Shown: in pieces, positions 17,889 to 26,465 of the stretch
Numbering within the stretch: position 1 is the first letter of the stretch
Layout of the letters: each line of letters starts with the position of its first letter
Origin: Bacteroidia bacterium
Lineage (GTDB): Bacteria > Bacteroidota > Bacteroidia > J057
Direction: 5' to 3'
Assembly (NCBI GenBank): GCA_033391075.1
Contig: JAWPMV010000004.1
Coordinates: forward strand, 1-64,000
DNA length: 64,000 nt
Notes under the pieces: generated by a model
Seen by the model: only the letters and a program-made list of their open reading frames with translations
The model's database searches: none
Told to the model about the DNA's origin: nothing
Program-made: the position numbers and the translations under genes

Positions 17889-18416
17889 ATGTATAAATAC
17901 TGCCTTTACTACCTAATGATTCTTCCGATCTTCTTTTCTTGTGAGGAAGATATACAGCCTGAATCACAGTACTACAGTGGTTATATCACCATCGGCTGTG
18001 ACGTTGGTCCTTATTATTTAGATCTGGATTCCTTAAAAGCGAATTGTGGGAGTGCAGAAGCTTTACCGCAAATGTTGGAAAAACTAAGCCTTGATTCCAT
18101 TTATCATCGACAGCTAAGTCCTTCGAATGCTTGTTCGATGGATGAGATGAGGGACAAATTGGGGAGCAGTACGCAGTTTGATTTCAAACTGGAGCGAGGG
18201 CAGAGTCTGCTAGAGCTAAGCCTTTCCAGCAATCATACGTTCACCCAAATCCCCCTGGAACTGGATGGTACAAGTTTGAGCGACCCTACTACTGATTATC
18301 CCTATTTGGCCGGATATGAGATTGACCTAAATCCCGGGACTGTCCGCCTTTTTGCCCTAAATATCTGGGTAGGCGGTTGTTTGCATGATATGATAGTGTG
18401 GGAGGCGGAAGAATAA
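17889..18416 (+). CDS. Putative lipoprotein of unknown function
   Basis: The start is taken at the ATG at 17889; the frame also offers a TTG at 17883. The first residues form a lipoprotein signal (YYLMILPIFFSC, lipobox cysteine at about residue 18), with acidic residues straight after the cysteine (CEEDIQ), which in Bacteroidota can accompany surface export of lipoproteins. The ~175-residue product has four further cysteines, which could form disulfides (IGCDVGPYYLDL, ANCGSAEALP, NACSMDEM, GGCLHDMIVWE). It is the only plus-strand gene between two minus-strand blocks. No family recognised. Confidence 0.6.
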   Translation: MYKYCLYYLMILPIFFSCEEDIQPESQYYSGYITIGCDVGPYYLDLDSLKANCGSAEALPQMLEKLSLDSIYHRQLSPSNACSMDEMRDKLGSSTQFDFKLERGQSLLELSLSSNHTFTQIPLELDGTSLSDPTTDYPYLAGYEIDLNPGTVRLFALNIWVGGCLHDMIVWEAEE

Positions 18417-18419
18417 GAG

Positions 18420-18495
18420 GTGTTTGGGTATTAGGGTGTTAGCGATTTGTCTTTAGAACCTTCACTAAGATCCTAATACGCAAACACCCTAACAC
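18420..18495. repeat. Imperfect palindromic GTGTT-type element
   Basis: The left arm GTGTTTGGGTATTAGG (18420-18435) pairs with CCTAATACGCAAACAC (18472-18487) with one mismatch. The flanks also contain TTAGGGTGTTAG and CCTAACACTT. It sits between the convergent ends of the lipoprotein gene and the type B CTD protein gene, so it could also work as a terminator. Related GTGTTAGGGTGTTTG-like stretches occur at 23862-23942 and 44072-44150. Confidence 0.55.
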
Positions 18496-20547
18496 TTACC
18501 TTAACAAGGTAACACTCCCCCCACATGTAAAACTCAATCCGTCGTCTCGTAAAAATGTCCCGGCCCAGGTATAGCTGCCTTCCTGGAGTTTTTCCCCTTT
18601 CGCATAGCCGTTCCAACCGAGATGAGCAGCATTGAAAGGCATGCTGGATTTTGACCAGACGACATTGCCCCATTTATTGAATATGACGAGCTGAGAGATT
18701 TGAACTACATCTGTTTCTTCACTGTCAGCGTATAGGGTAAAGTATTCATTGAGACCATCTCCATTTGGGCTAAAGGCTGTAGGCGCATATATGCCTTCGA
18801 CGCATTCTGCTTTTTTCTTTACTCGAACAAAAACAGAATCAACTGCCTGACAGCCCCAGAGATTCTCAGCTATTACCGATACCCACTGGCTACTGTCCAA
18901 TTTCAATTCTATTTCCTCGCCACAATTATCTTCACAATGTCCCGGCCATTGGATATTAGCCAATCTTTCAGAGCCATCAAGTTTTAGGCTTAAAGAATTC
19001 CCTTCCCTGACTTTTCGGTCTCTGCCTAAGTCAATTTCAAAAGGCGAAGGATTTTCGATTTCTATAATTTCATTCCAGCTACATCCTCTATCATCTTCTA
19101 CTGTCAAGGAATAGAGTTGGGCGCAAAGTTCTCCCTGGATGGAATCGATAGGAGCATTGTCGAGGAAAAAGGAGAAAGGAGCCTGCCCTTCCATAGGGAT
19201 CAGGCTAATCTCAGCATCACAACTACCTACGCAGGAAGGAGGATTTACTCCCACTGCAGCAGATACAGGCTCCGCTCCTTCTACGACTAATGAACTTTGT
19301 GCAATACATCCCAACTTATCTTGTACCTCAACAACATAAGTGCCTTCGGTGAGTCCGGACAATTCCAGTCCGGGCTGCCAGCTTGATCCCGACGAACGGA
19401 TGGAAAAAGGGACCTGCCCCCCGACAGGGATTGCGGTGATCGAGCCATCGCTCAATCCGGGGCAGGTCGGCGCTTTTCCCATTAAACCAAGCACCAATTC
19501 TTTCGGTATGACCCTAACGGATGCTTCAGAAGTGCATCCCAGGCCATCACTCGCTTGTACTTTATATAGGGTTTCCCTTTGCGGGGAAACAGTTAGTGTA
19601 TTTCCATTTGTGGATAGGATTCCGGGCATATTAAGGTCCCAGCTATTGTTAGCAGGGCCGATTGCCTGAAGGTCAACCCGGCCGCCCAAACATATTTCAA
19701 TGCTATCCAGAGGTTGGGTACTCAATTGAGGGCCATTTACCTGTACATAAACCGAGTCTATACCTTTACAATCAAATAGATATTCTGCTTCGACTACATA
19801 CCATCCTTCCTGATCCTTGCTCATATTTGGGATGATGGGCGTTCTTTCTGTCGAACTGAAAGCCTGAGGACCTCTCCATTTGTAAGAGATTGCTTCTTCT
19901 TGCGTTCCCAAGTGAAGGCTATCTCCTACACAGACGGTATCTCCCAAAGCTGTAATACAACAGGCCGGTGTACAATCCCAAAGTGCTCGTAAAACGGTCG
20001 ATTCACTGGGATTGAACTTTACCACGAACAACAAAGCGACAATCTGATCAGGAATATCCAGATGCAAACGAGCACTTTCCCAGTATCCTCCGCCTAGTTT
20101 AAAATCTGGAGGAAGCTGACTTCTTTGACGGATCGAGTCTTCAAGGGGGATACCTGCTCCATAGAGTTCTACGAATCCCGGCAAACAATGCTGGGGCATG
20201 AGGGCCGTACCTGGTGGATAGCGACTGGGATCGCTAAAATGGTTTCCTCCCGTACAATTCCCTCCAAAATAAGGCACACTTCCCGCAAATTGGCGATTGC
20301 CTTGTAAATCCAGGTAAAATATATCAGCAGCATCAGGTACACTGGCGGTGGAGAAGTCAAAGCGAATCCTTGAGGGGCAATTTCCGACCCAGACATAAAA
20401 AGAGTCTGTCAATTGATTGCTTTGAGAGGGGTCGAAAGCAGCGATCAGGGTATCACCACAAACCAAGGTATCTGTACGACTGAATTGGGCGCTGAGGGTC
20501 GAGCAAAAGCTAAGACATAGCAGGAGGTATATCGCTGAAATACGCAT
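18496..20547 (-). CDS. Large secreted protein with type B (gliding-motility) T9SS C-terminal domain
   Basis: A 683-residue protein with a signal peptide (ISAIYLLLCLSFCSTLSAQ). Residues ~25-195 form a unique N-terminal domain. Then come several Ig/PKD-like and SprB-like repeat modules: CVGDSLHLG...YKWRGP, APTCPGLSDGSITAIPVGGQ, NPPSCVGSCDAEISLIPMEG, with SYTW and LSVEDDRGC type motifs. The last ~90 residues are the type B CTD: GIYAPTAFSPNGDGLNEYF, LVIFNKWGNVVW, HLGWNGYAKGEKLQEGSYTW. It is therefore expected to be exported by the T9SS and to act at the cell surface, probably as an adhesin. It is preceded by a hairpin terminator at 20602-20640 and is likely its own transcription unit. Confidence 0.87.
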   Translation of the reverse strand: MRISAIYLLLCLSFCSTLSAQFSRTDTLVCGDTLIAAFDPSQSNQLTDSFYVWVGNCPSRIRFDFSTASVPDAADIFYLDLQGNRQFAGSVPYFGGNCTGGNHFSDPSRYPPGTALMPQHCLPGFVELYGAGIPLEDSIRQRSQLPPDFKLGGGYWESARLHLDIPDQIVALLFVVKFNPSESTVLRALWDCTPACCITALGDTVCVGDSLHLGTQEEAISYKWRGPQAFSSTERTPIIPNMSKDQEGWYVVEAEYLFDCKGIDSVYVQVNGPQLSTQPLDSIEICLGGRVDLQAIGPANNSWDLNMPGILSTNGNTLTVSPQRETLYKVQASDGLGCTSEASVRVIPKELVLGLMGKAPTCPGLSDGSITAIPVGGQVPFSIRSSGSSWQPGLELSGLTEGTYVVEVQDKLGCIAQSSLVVEGAEPVSAAVGVNPPSCVGSCDAEISLIPMEGQAPFSFFLDNAPIDSIQGELCAQLYSLTVEDDRGCSWNEIIEIENPSPFEIDLGRDRKVREGNSLSLKLDGSERLANIQWPGHCEDNCGEEIELKLDSSQWVSVIAENLWGCQAVDSVFVRVKKKAECVEGIYAPTAFSPNGDGLNEYFTLYADSEETDVVQISQLVIFNKWGNVVWSKSSMPFNAAHLGWNGYAKGEKLQEGSYTWAGTFLRDDGLSFTCGGSVTLLR

Positions 20548-20601
20548 CAGGATAGGGTGTTAGGGAAAGCGGATATAAATGTGATGGAAAGAAAGAGAAA
20601 G

Positions 20602-20640
20602 GCCGGGAGTCTTTTCCTTGGATCATGAAAAGATCCCGGC
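20602..20640 (-). terminator. Intrinsic terminator after the 20654 gene
   Basis: The arms GCCGGGA and TCCCGGC, extended by CTTTTC/GAAAAG, form a long stem. Read on the minus strand it is followed by a pyrimidine-rich CTTTCTCTTTCTTT. It lies 14 bp beyond the stop codon of the minus-strand gene ending at 20654. Confidence 0.65.
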
Positions 20641-20653
20641 TTATAAGCATTAT

Positions 20654-21385
20654 TTAAAAGGCGCGAATCTTTATGCCCATGCCTACAAACCAGTCGGCTT
20701 TGGGTCTTACTTTTTTAGGGAGTCCATTGGGGGCGAGAAAGGGTCCATCCACATTGGTATTACCCATGAGCCAGGTTCTGGCACCTCCTCTCACATAGAC
20801 GCCCACTTTGCGCTCGCTGCTCAGCCAAAGTGTCGGTTGAGCACGTAGCAAAAGAGCGATATTATTGGTCGAGCGTACAAATTCTTCGAAACCTCCATCA
20901 TAGCTGAATTGGGCATAGACGCCGATGTCTGAAAAGTCAAGGAAAAGCTGTTGATTTTCCCCTAAATAATACTTGCCCGCAAACTCGCTAAACTCCATGG
21001 GATTGAGTCCTACAAAGAGGCTTATATTTCTGTTTGCATAGCGACCAATGCGGTCTGCTTGCTTACTCAATTGTCGCATAGATGGACCGATTTGCAATTC
21101 TCCATGCAAAGCAGGGATGATGAAAGAAGCTCCGATAGAGAAATTGGCTCCTCCCTTTACATAAGCTGTGCTTGAAACAGAATCCTGCAGACCAAAGATG
21201 ATATTCTGTGCATCAGGAATTTCTCCAATGAGTTGTGGACACAATCCACAGTTGATTTGCGAGACAGAGTTGGTATAGGCGACTCTCCAGAGGTCTCCGC
21301 CTATGCGGACTTCGATGTCATTGATTTGAGCCGAGAGCGAAAGGGCTAAAGTTGCTATTAGTAGGGTAAAAATTGATCGTTTCAT
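20654..21385 (-). CDS. Putative outer-membrane beta-barrel protein
   Basis: The start is the ATG at 21385, which opens a clean signal peptide (MKRSIFTLLIATLALSLSAQ); the frame runs 24 codons further without one. The ~243-residue product is rich in alternating hydrophobic strands with Gly and aromatics (VRIGGDLWRVAY, GANFSIGASFIIP, KYYLGENQQLFLDFSDIGVYAQFSY) and ends GMGIKIRAF, with a C-terminal phenylalanine typical of outer-membrane barrels. Two cysteines in INCGLCPQ stand out. No named family is recognised. It lies in a run of exported protein genes (20.6-23.7 kb), all minus strand but with gaps of ~90-160 bp. Confidence 0.62.
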   Translation of the reverse strand: MKRSIFTLLIATLALSLSAQINDIEVRIGGDLWRVAYTNSVSQINCGLCPQLIGEIPDAQNIIFGLQDSVSSTAYVKGGANFSIGASFIIPALHGELQIGPSMRQLSKQADRIGRYANRNISLFVGLNPMEFSEFAGKYYLGENQQLFLDFSDIGVYAQFSYDGGFEEFVRSTNNIALLLRAQPTLWLSSERKVGVYVRGGARTWLMGNTNVDGPFLAPNGLPKKVRPKADWFVGMGIKIRAF

Positions 21386-21546
21386 GTTATTAGTCGATTT
21401 GTTAGGGATGAAATAAAGGTTTCTCTTTCCCACTTTTTCTCTCAAAAAGTGGGGCAAAAAGTCGGAACAGCTAAACCCAGGCCAGCGCTTCTATCCGTCC
21501 GCTAGTAGCCGTTCCATCTCCAACGCGCTTTTTTGAAAAATGAATG

Positions 21547-22551
21547 TTAACGCTTTGACTCTATGCCGATGGTGAAGAAGTTTCTCCAGATCTGTGGGCC
21601 GGGGCTGAGCCATTCGCCTTTGAGTTTAAGGCCGAAGGCTTTTTCGTGGGTGTAGGTTCCTGCGATGCGAAGGCCTTTACCAATGTCCAGGTAAACTTGT
21701 CCTTTGAGTCCATATCCCTGAAAAGCAGGTGCCCAGGGATAGGCAGGAATTCGCGATTCAATATGTCCCAAAAGAGCAGTTATAGCTTCTTCTTTGATAT
21801 TATTTGGAACCAGGGGGATCGGATCAAAGACATTCTGAATCTTTTCGTATGCCTCCTCCCCTACTACTTCAAATCCCACTCGATAAGAGAAATCTGCTCC
21901 CAGGAGGTAATAAGCTCCTGCATCTATACCCAGGGCAAAAGGGCCGTATTCTAATCTGGGTAAAAGGTGATCTGGCAAAACCCTTTCCAGTTCAATTCCC
22001 AGCCTCATATTGAGGGTTCCTCTTTTGCTGGGAGTTGTTACTCGCTTTAACAGAAGATCGCCAAATCCTTCTTTGCTCACCGTTTCTCCTAAGGGGAAAA
22101 TCTCTTTGACAGTCAGCAAGGGCTCGCTAAATCTTCCTACACCTGCTTCAATATCTAAGAAGAATACCGGAAGATTGATCCCACCTGTGAAGTAAAAGTT
22201 CCCGCTTTTCTTCAAGGTCTTTGTGCGGTAGGGGTCCGTAGGTTGAAGCTCTATTTGATTCCAGGGAATCCAGCGATATTTGTTGTCCAGATCATTCGCA
22301 GCGCCTACCAAAGCGGTTTGTAAATCAGGCACTTTGTACCTCATGCTGGACTCGAAACTTCCTATACCGTAGGAAACTCTGGGGGATACTTTTCTCAGTT
22401 TGGCGAAGTAGGCCTTTTTCCACTGAGGATGAGTGCTTTCTTTTGCAGGCTCAATGATGGGAGCTTTTAAATCGGTAATGCTCATATCCTGGGCCGAAAA
22501 ATCAGGCATGAAGGAGAGCATAGCCAATAAAACAAGGGCTAAATTTTTCAT
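21547..22551 (-). CDS. Exported protein, probable outer-membrane barrel
   Basis: I take the ATG at 22551 as start because it opens a signal peptide (MKNLALVLLAMLSFMPDFSAQ). The product is ~334 residues. Segments such as YFTGGINLPVFFLDIEAGVG, LRIAGTYTHEKAFGLKLKGEWL and FALGIDAGAYYLLGADFSYRVG show the strand-turn pattern of a beta-barrel. 'Antibody-like' or enzymatic motifs are absent. The upstream lipoprotein and the downstream barrel are on the same strand, so the three might work together. Function unknown. Confidence 0.6.
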   Translation of the reverse strand: MKNLALVLLAMLSFMPDFSAQDMSITDLKAPIIEPAKESTHPQWKKAYFAKLRKVSPRVSYGIGSFESSMRYKVPDLQTALVGAANDLDNKYRWIPWNQIELQPTDPYRTKTLKKSGNFYFTGGINLPVFFLDIEAGVGRFSEPLLTVKEIFPLGETVSKEGFGDLLLKRVTTPSKRGTLNMRLGIELERVLPDHLLPRLEYGPFALGIDAGAYYLLGADFSYRVGFEVVGEEAYEKIQNVFDPIPLVPNNIKEEAITALLGHIESRIPAYPWAPAFQGYGLKGQVYLDIGKGLRIAGTYTHEKAFGLKLKGEWLSPGPQIWRNFFTIGIESKR

Positions 22552-22637
22552 CGTTAGGGAAAGTTGGGATGATGTTTGTGTCGAAAGGCGGGACAAGAAA
22601 ATTTGTAGGGGTAAAGGAAATATCTTGTCCGAAATGC

Positions 22638-23660
22638 TTATCGCATGCTGAGTTGTCCGTCAGAGGCTTTTAGTTCATCGACCAGGATTCTGATCTTACG
22701 CACGACCTGGACAGGAGTCATTTGATTGAGGTTAACATCGTCCAGGTGTCCTCTAAATTCCAGCTCACGATACAGGGGCATTATTGTTTGGCTGCGCATG
22801 GGTTCTTCTTTAGAAGCATTCGTTACCCACTCAAGTCCCTGTAGTAACCATCTGGGGAGGCGTGTAGGAGACTCGATTCCCATGCGGGCATCTACGATCT
22901 TCTTTTCCCATTGTCTCAGGCGTTCCTCATCAATTTTGATACTCTGGGTACCTGAAAGATATACTTCAACATAACGACTGTCTTTTTTAGGAGCGGGCTG
23001 AGGGATTTCAATTTGAGCTTCAGAAGAACGGGTCGCTTTGAGGTCTTCTTTGGCAATTTCCAATTCATCTTCCATCAGAGCCATCATAAAATCATCGGCA
23101 TTTTCTTTAGGCGCTTCTTCTTTCTTTACATAAGGAGCTGTTTTCAAAACCTCCGGATCGATGGCTGGACTTTCTACTTTCTTTTTACTGGAGAAAGTTT
23201 CCTTTGCAGGCATGTTTTCCGGTTTTCCTCTGATTACATCTACTACGATAGGGCGATCTGAATCTACGTACAGGCGGATTACTTCTGCTTTGGTTTCTGT
23301 TTTGTTAGGCAAGGGCTGAGGGGCTGCGACTCTGTAAGTTTCTTTGGCAGCGACTTTTGTTTCTTCTACTTGAACAGGAAGTGGAGCTGCTTGAGCTTCT
23401 CTTACTTTCGCAGGATTGTCTTTTCTAAAACGGGCATACGCATCATCCAGACTTTCTTCTTTCGCTGCGGGTTTCACTTCAGAAGGAGTACTTTCAGCTA
23501 CAACTTCTTTCTCTTCTGAAACATCTTCATTAGGATCAACCCAGGTTTGAAAAAGGGGAGTACTCTTTTTCGCAGGGCTTGATTCGGCGACTTGGCGGGC
23601 GGGGGTACAACTGCTTAATAAAGCAATCAGGACGATAAAGGGTAAACAGTAGTTTTTCAT
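22638..23660 (-). CDS. Lipoprotein with long charged linker and conserved C-terminal helical domain
   Basis: The start is the ATG at 23660, which gives a lipoprotein signal (LPFIVLIALLSSC, cysteine at about residue 17, followed by TPARQ). Residues ~20-230 are low complexity, rich in Glu, Lys, Pro and Ala (AKKSTPLF, EKEVVAESTPSEV, EETKVAAKE), like a periplasm-spanning spacer. The C-terminal ~110 residues (YVEVYLSGTQSIKIDEERLRQWEKKI..., PTRLPRWLLQGLEWVTNA) look folded. The spacer architecture resembles TonB-like or Lpp-like periplasmic connectors, but no family is recognised. The gene lies between a perfect terminator (23944-23978) and the barrel gene at 22551. Confidence 0.6.
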   Translation of the reverse strand: MKNYCLPFIVLIALLSSCTPARQVAESSPAKKSTPLFQTWVDPNEDVSEEKEVVAESTPSEVKPAAKEESLDDAYARFRKDNPAKVREAQAAPLPVQVEETKVAAKETYRVAAPQPLPNKTETKAEVIRLYVDSDRPIVVDVIRGKPENMPAKETFSSKKKVESPAIDPEVLKTAPYVKKEEAPKENADDFMMALMEDELEIAKEDLKATRSSEAQIEIPQPAPKKDSRYVEVYLSGTQSIKIDEERLRQWEKKIVDARMGIESPTRLPRWLLQGLEWVTNASKEEPMRSQTIMPLYRELEFRGHLDDVNLNQMTPVQVVRKIRILVDELKASDGQLSMR

Positions 23661-23861
23661 TGTCATTGAGGTTAAGGGTAGAGCAAGATTTTGACAAAGA
23701 TTAATGGTATTGCTAGGGTTCATATCAAAATGTTTTTGTTATGTAATCTAATGACAAGATTGTTTCACATTATGCATGATTATTTGCGAAAAAAGTTTTT
23801 GAAATAGATTTAAAAAATTGATTATCAGTATGTTAAATTCTAATATTTTTATGGTTCGTAA

Positions 23862-23942
23862 GAAGTGTTGTGGTGTTAAAGTGTTGTAGTTTTGTTGACA
23901 CTTCTAATTCAAACTACCGAACTACAACACTACAACACTTCC
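23862..23942. repeat. Imperfect GTGTT-type palindromic element
   Basis: GAAGTGTTGTGGTGTT (left) pairs with AACACTACAACACTTC (right) with one mismatch, and a second internal copy of AGTGTTGTAGTT faces AACTACAACACT. The loop is ~30 bp. It resembles the elements at 18420-18495 and 44072-44150 in composition and placement beside terminators. Confidence 0.55.
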
Positions 23943-23943
23943 T

Positions 23944-23978
23944 AAAAAAAAGCCGGCGCCCCATCACAAGGCACCGGC
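23944..23978 (-). terminator. Intrinsic terminator after the MotB-like gene
   Basis: Read on the minus strand, GCCGGTGCC pairs with GGCGCCGGC across a 9-base loop and is followed by eight T residues, a textbook rho-independent terminator. It lies ~85 bp beyond the stop of the gene ending at 24062. Confidence 0.85.
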
Positions 23979-24061
23979 ATAGGTGAGTAAATATTCGGAA
24001 AGAAAAAGATTTAGCTATTGTGTTTTTGCTTGTGCACCTATCGAAATTGTTACATGAATCT

Positions 24062-24973
24062 TTATTTCCTTTTCTGGGCCATCAGTTTTGATTTGCCCAA
24101 TTTGATATCGCTCAGATCTCCGATCTTGGGGATGACCTGAATCAGAAAACGCTGATTTTTCGCTTCCTCATAATGATCCCTGCCTATCCCTCCTTCCCCA
24201 CTTCCACTTATCATGATCTCATAGCGATCGCTATCATATCGGATGCCCTGTTCCTCCCAAAGTTTATAGAGAGACAAAGCCCGCTTATAACTCAATTCAT
24301 AGTTTTGATCATAGTCGTCCCTCGAAGCCATACCTTCGATGATCAGCAGGTATTTGATATTGTCATCAGGATTTAACCTGCCCACTAGTTTTTTTAGCGC
24401 CTTGCCTGCATTGATAAGAATGGGTTCGTAATAGGAATCGATCTCGTGAGCCCCTTTAGCAAATTGCACCTGGGGCTTGAGGATATGCCGTTTGTATTTA
24501 GGCTGGTAGACAAAATATCTGGGGTCCAGATTTTCTATCGCCTTTTGGATTTCTTTTAGTTTGAGGTATTCCTCTTCGAGGACTTTTAATCTGCCCCTCT
24601 CCTCCTCCAACTGATCCTGCAAGTCAAAGAGATACGCTCTTTCTTCCTGAATCTGTTGGATGAGAGTCCCTGAAAGGCTTTCTTCCTCATCCAGGGCCTG
24701 TTTAAGCTTTTTAAAGTCGTAGTCTTTTTTTCGATAACTGGCCGTTCGAACTTTCAATCGGTCCAGGTCCTGTTGCTGTTGCATTAGGGCGCCATTTTGC
24801 TCCTGCAATTCGAGGCTTCGCAATCGCAATTCTTCCTCTGTATCCTTGAGCGCGGATTCGCGCTGGGAAAACATTTTGAAGCTTAGGACAAAAAGCACTA
24901 ACACTGTTATAAATAATGCAGTCATTAGGTCTGCGTAGCTCAGCCAAAAAAGGCGGTTTATATCTCGCTTCAT
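24062..24973 (-). CDS. MotB/OmpA-like peptidoglycan-anchored stator protein
   Basis: The 303-residue protein starts with a short cytoplasmic segment and one transmembrane helix containing SYADLMTALFITVLVLFVL. This is the MotB/PomB/ZorB signature, in which the aspartate of S-Y-A-D-L is the proton or sodium-binding residue. Then comes a coiled coil (~40-150) and a C-terminal OmpA/MotB domain (LLIIEGMASRDDYDQNYELSYKRA, the peptidoglycan-binding segment). Its ATG overlaps the stop of the MotA/TolQ-like gene (ATGA at 24970-24973). The pair should form an ion-driven channel like MotAB, TolQR or ZorAB. It is followed by a strong terminator. Which machine it drives is not evident, since no flagellar, GldLM or Zorya effector genes are adjacent. 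Confidence 0.82.
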   Translation of the reverse strand: MKRDINRLFWLSYADLMTALFITVLVLFVLSFKMFSQRESALKDTEEELRLRSLELQEQNGALMQQQQDLDRLKVRTASYRKKDYDFKKLKQALDEEESLSGTLIQQIQEERAYLFDLQDQLEEERGRLKVLEEEYLKLKEIQKAIENLDPRYFVYQPKYKRHILKPQVQFAKGAHEIDSYYEPILINAGKALKKLVGRLNPDDNIKYLLIIEGMASRDDYDQNYELSYKRALSLYKLWEEQGIRYDSDRYEIMISGSGEGGIGRDHYEEAKNQRFLIQVIPKIGDLSDIKLGKSKLMAQKRK

Positions 24974-26301
24974 GATACAAAGTTGTTGATGAGATAGATG
25001 ACGATACCTGCCAGGCCTGCATTGAAGGCGGCAACTCCTGAATAGACAAAGACTTTCATCTCTTTGGAGTTGAGGAAACTTTCATGTTGCTTGTCGATGA
25101 CCTCTGCGAGCTGTTTGCTCATATTTCGCACCTGAGAACCTAATTCTTCTTTTTCTCCATTATCATAGGACAATTGCTCCAACAAAAGGGCATTTACCTC
25201 TATACTTTTGCTTTGAAGCAGCTCTACATCTCCTCTTATATTCTTGAGGTCGCGGTTGAGAGCTTCTGCAAAATCTTTTCTATCTCCATCTTCTATCGAC
25301 TCGAGGTAGCGATCCATTTTTACATAAGCGGCCAGGGTACTCTTATCGAGGGCATGAAGATTCTCCTGGATCATGTGCTCGATGCGGTTACCGGCTGTCG
25401 TAAAATGGCCTTCCAGCTTTTGGGTAAGTTCTTCCACCTTTCGCGTATATCCGTCCAGGGAGACCACCTGCTTTTCAATGAGGTTGTCATTGTCCTTCAG
25501 ATAGTTCCCGACACCACTGAGTCCCTGTTCCATATTCCGGATTTGTTTGAAGACCAGTTTCAGGTCCCCAAATAGTCTGAGGGTTTCGGTCAGGGACTCA
25601 TTCATATGGTTTTGATAGGTTGCAAACCCATCATTGAAACTCGCCAGGTTCTTTCTCAGAGCAGCAATAGGCTCTGTCTGGCTTTGAGGCAAGGCAGGGA
25701 GGATGTAGGTTCGAAGAAAGGCGAAATAATTGTACTGATCCTGATCATGCTGCTTTTTTGCATTTTTAAACAGGAAATTGCTACGAACCGTAAGGCCTAG
25801 TCCGGCAGCACTTCCCACCATTCCGATCATTACTCCTCCCACAAAAGACTGGATGGCGGCATCATTGACACCTACCACCGCAATCTTGATAAGGCCGACA
25901 ATCACACCCGCAAAGGTGCAGATTAGTCCAATGTACAAAGGCAGGGTTATCGTTGACTCAACGATATGTTCTTGAGAGGCAGATTTGCGTTCTGCCATAT
26001 CTTTTAGGATATCAAAGTCAGCTTCTCCTCCATTTTTTCTCAAATAGGCATTGGTTGTATGAACAACTTCCTGAAAAATGGGATGAAAGTGCTGGTTATC
26101 TTCCAATAAGGTGATTCTTTGGCCCGAATATCCGCGACTTCCATTTTCCTGACTTCCTTCCGTAAAGAGTTTCAGGTCTTCAAAATCAGGGTAAACCAGG
26201 GATAAAGAGGCGATTTCTCTTCTGTTGCGACTGTAGACCATGAATTGCAAGGCAATAACTCCGGCTACGGCTAAAATTTCGATGATGGTAAGCAAGTCCA
26301 T
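24970..26301 (-). CDS. MotA/TolQ/ExbB-like channel protein with long coiled-coil tail
   Basis: A 443-residue membrane protein. TM1 lies at ~5-22 (IIEILAVAGVIALQFMVY). The conserved core LPLYIGLICTFAGVIVGL...GGVMIGMVGSAAGLGLTV (residues ~120-175) holds two helices with the G-x-x-x-T/S-x(2)-G-x(2)-x-T pattern of MotA/TolQ/ExbB. A coiled coil of ~200 residues follows (ETLRLFGDLKLVFKQIRNM, DRIEHMI-type heptads). Unusually, a further transmembrane helix lies at the C-terminus (VFVYSGVAAFNAGLAGIVIYLI). It overlaps the MotB-like gene by 4 bp. The long cytoplasmic helical tail recalls ZorA. Upstream are LysM and M23 cell-wall genes on the same strand. Confidence 0.8.
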   Translation of the reverse strand: MDLLTIIEILAVAGVIALQFMVYSRNRREIASLSLVYPDFEDLKLFTEGSQENGSRGYSGQRITLLEDNQHFHPIFQEVVHTTNAYLRKNGGEADFDILKDMAERKSASQEHIVESTITLPLYIGLICTFAGVIVGLIKIAVVGVNDAAIQSFVGGVMIGMVGSAAGLGLTVRSNFLFKNAKKQHDQDQYNYFAFLRTYILPALPQSQTEPIAALRKNLASFNDGFATYQNHMNESLTETLRLFGDLKLVFKQIRNMEQGLSGVGNYLKDNDNLIEKQVVSLDGYTRKVEELTQKLEGHFTTAGNRIEHMIQENLHALDKSTLAAYVKMDRYLESIEDGDRKDFAEALNRDLKNIRGDVELLQSKSIEVNALLLEQLSYDNGEKEELGSQVRNMSKQLAEVIDKQHESFLNSKEMKVFVYSGVAAFNAGLAGIVIYLINNFVS

Positions 26302-26345
26302 TGTGATGTTAATTATTGGTTTGGAAAAGCTGTAGGTAAAGGAAG

Positions 26346-26444
26346 TCCTCCCTCACCCTCCGCTCGGAATCATGGAATTGTGAGCTTTCGGAGGGTTTCT
26401 CCCATTGGGGTCAAAGCTGTCAAGGCTAGGGGAGAATGGGAGGA
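26346..26444 (-). promoter_or_regulatory. Leader with alternative hairpins before the MotA-like gene
   Basis: Three perfect inverted repeats fall in the 164-bp gap: ACCCTCCG/CGGAGGGT (26355-26362 and 26389-26396), CTCCCATT/AATGGGAG (26399-26406 and 26435-26442) and TCCTCCC/GGGAGGA (26346-26352 and 26438-26444). The last two share bases 26438-26442 and so cannot form together. This is the geometry of an attenuator or of a terminator/antiterminator, but no T-run is visible and function is unproven. Confidence 0.35.
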
Positions 26445-26465
26445 TCTGTGCAAGAAATGGGTCTG

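Larger units (their letters stand above)
23661..24061. other. Intergenic region with palindromic element and terminator
   Basis: This ~400-bp gap carries an AT-rich segment upstream of the lipoprotein gene (23661-23860), a GTGTT-type palindromic element (23862-23942) and the terminator of the MotB-like gene (23944-23978). The AT-rich part presumably contains the lipoprotein promoter. No ORF is supported. Confidence 0.6.

Noticed and set aside
24062-26301. A Zorya anti-phage system (ZorAB)
   Set aside because: The MotAB-like proteins resemble ZorAB, but no ZorC, ZorD or ZorE-like gene lies beside them; the neighbours are cell-wall and outer-membrane proteins. Kept only as a hypothesis in the findings.
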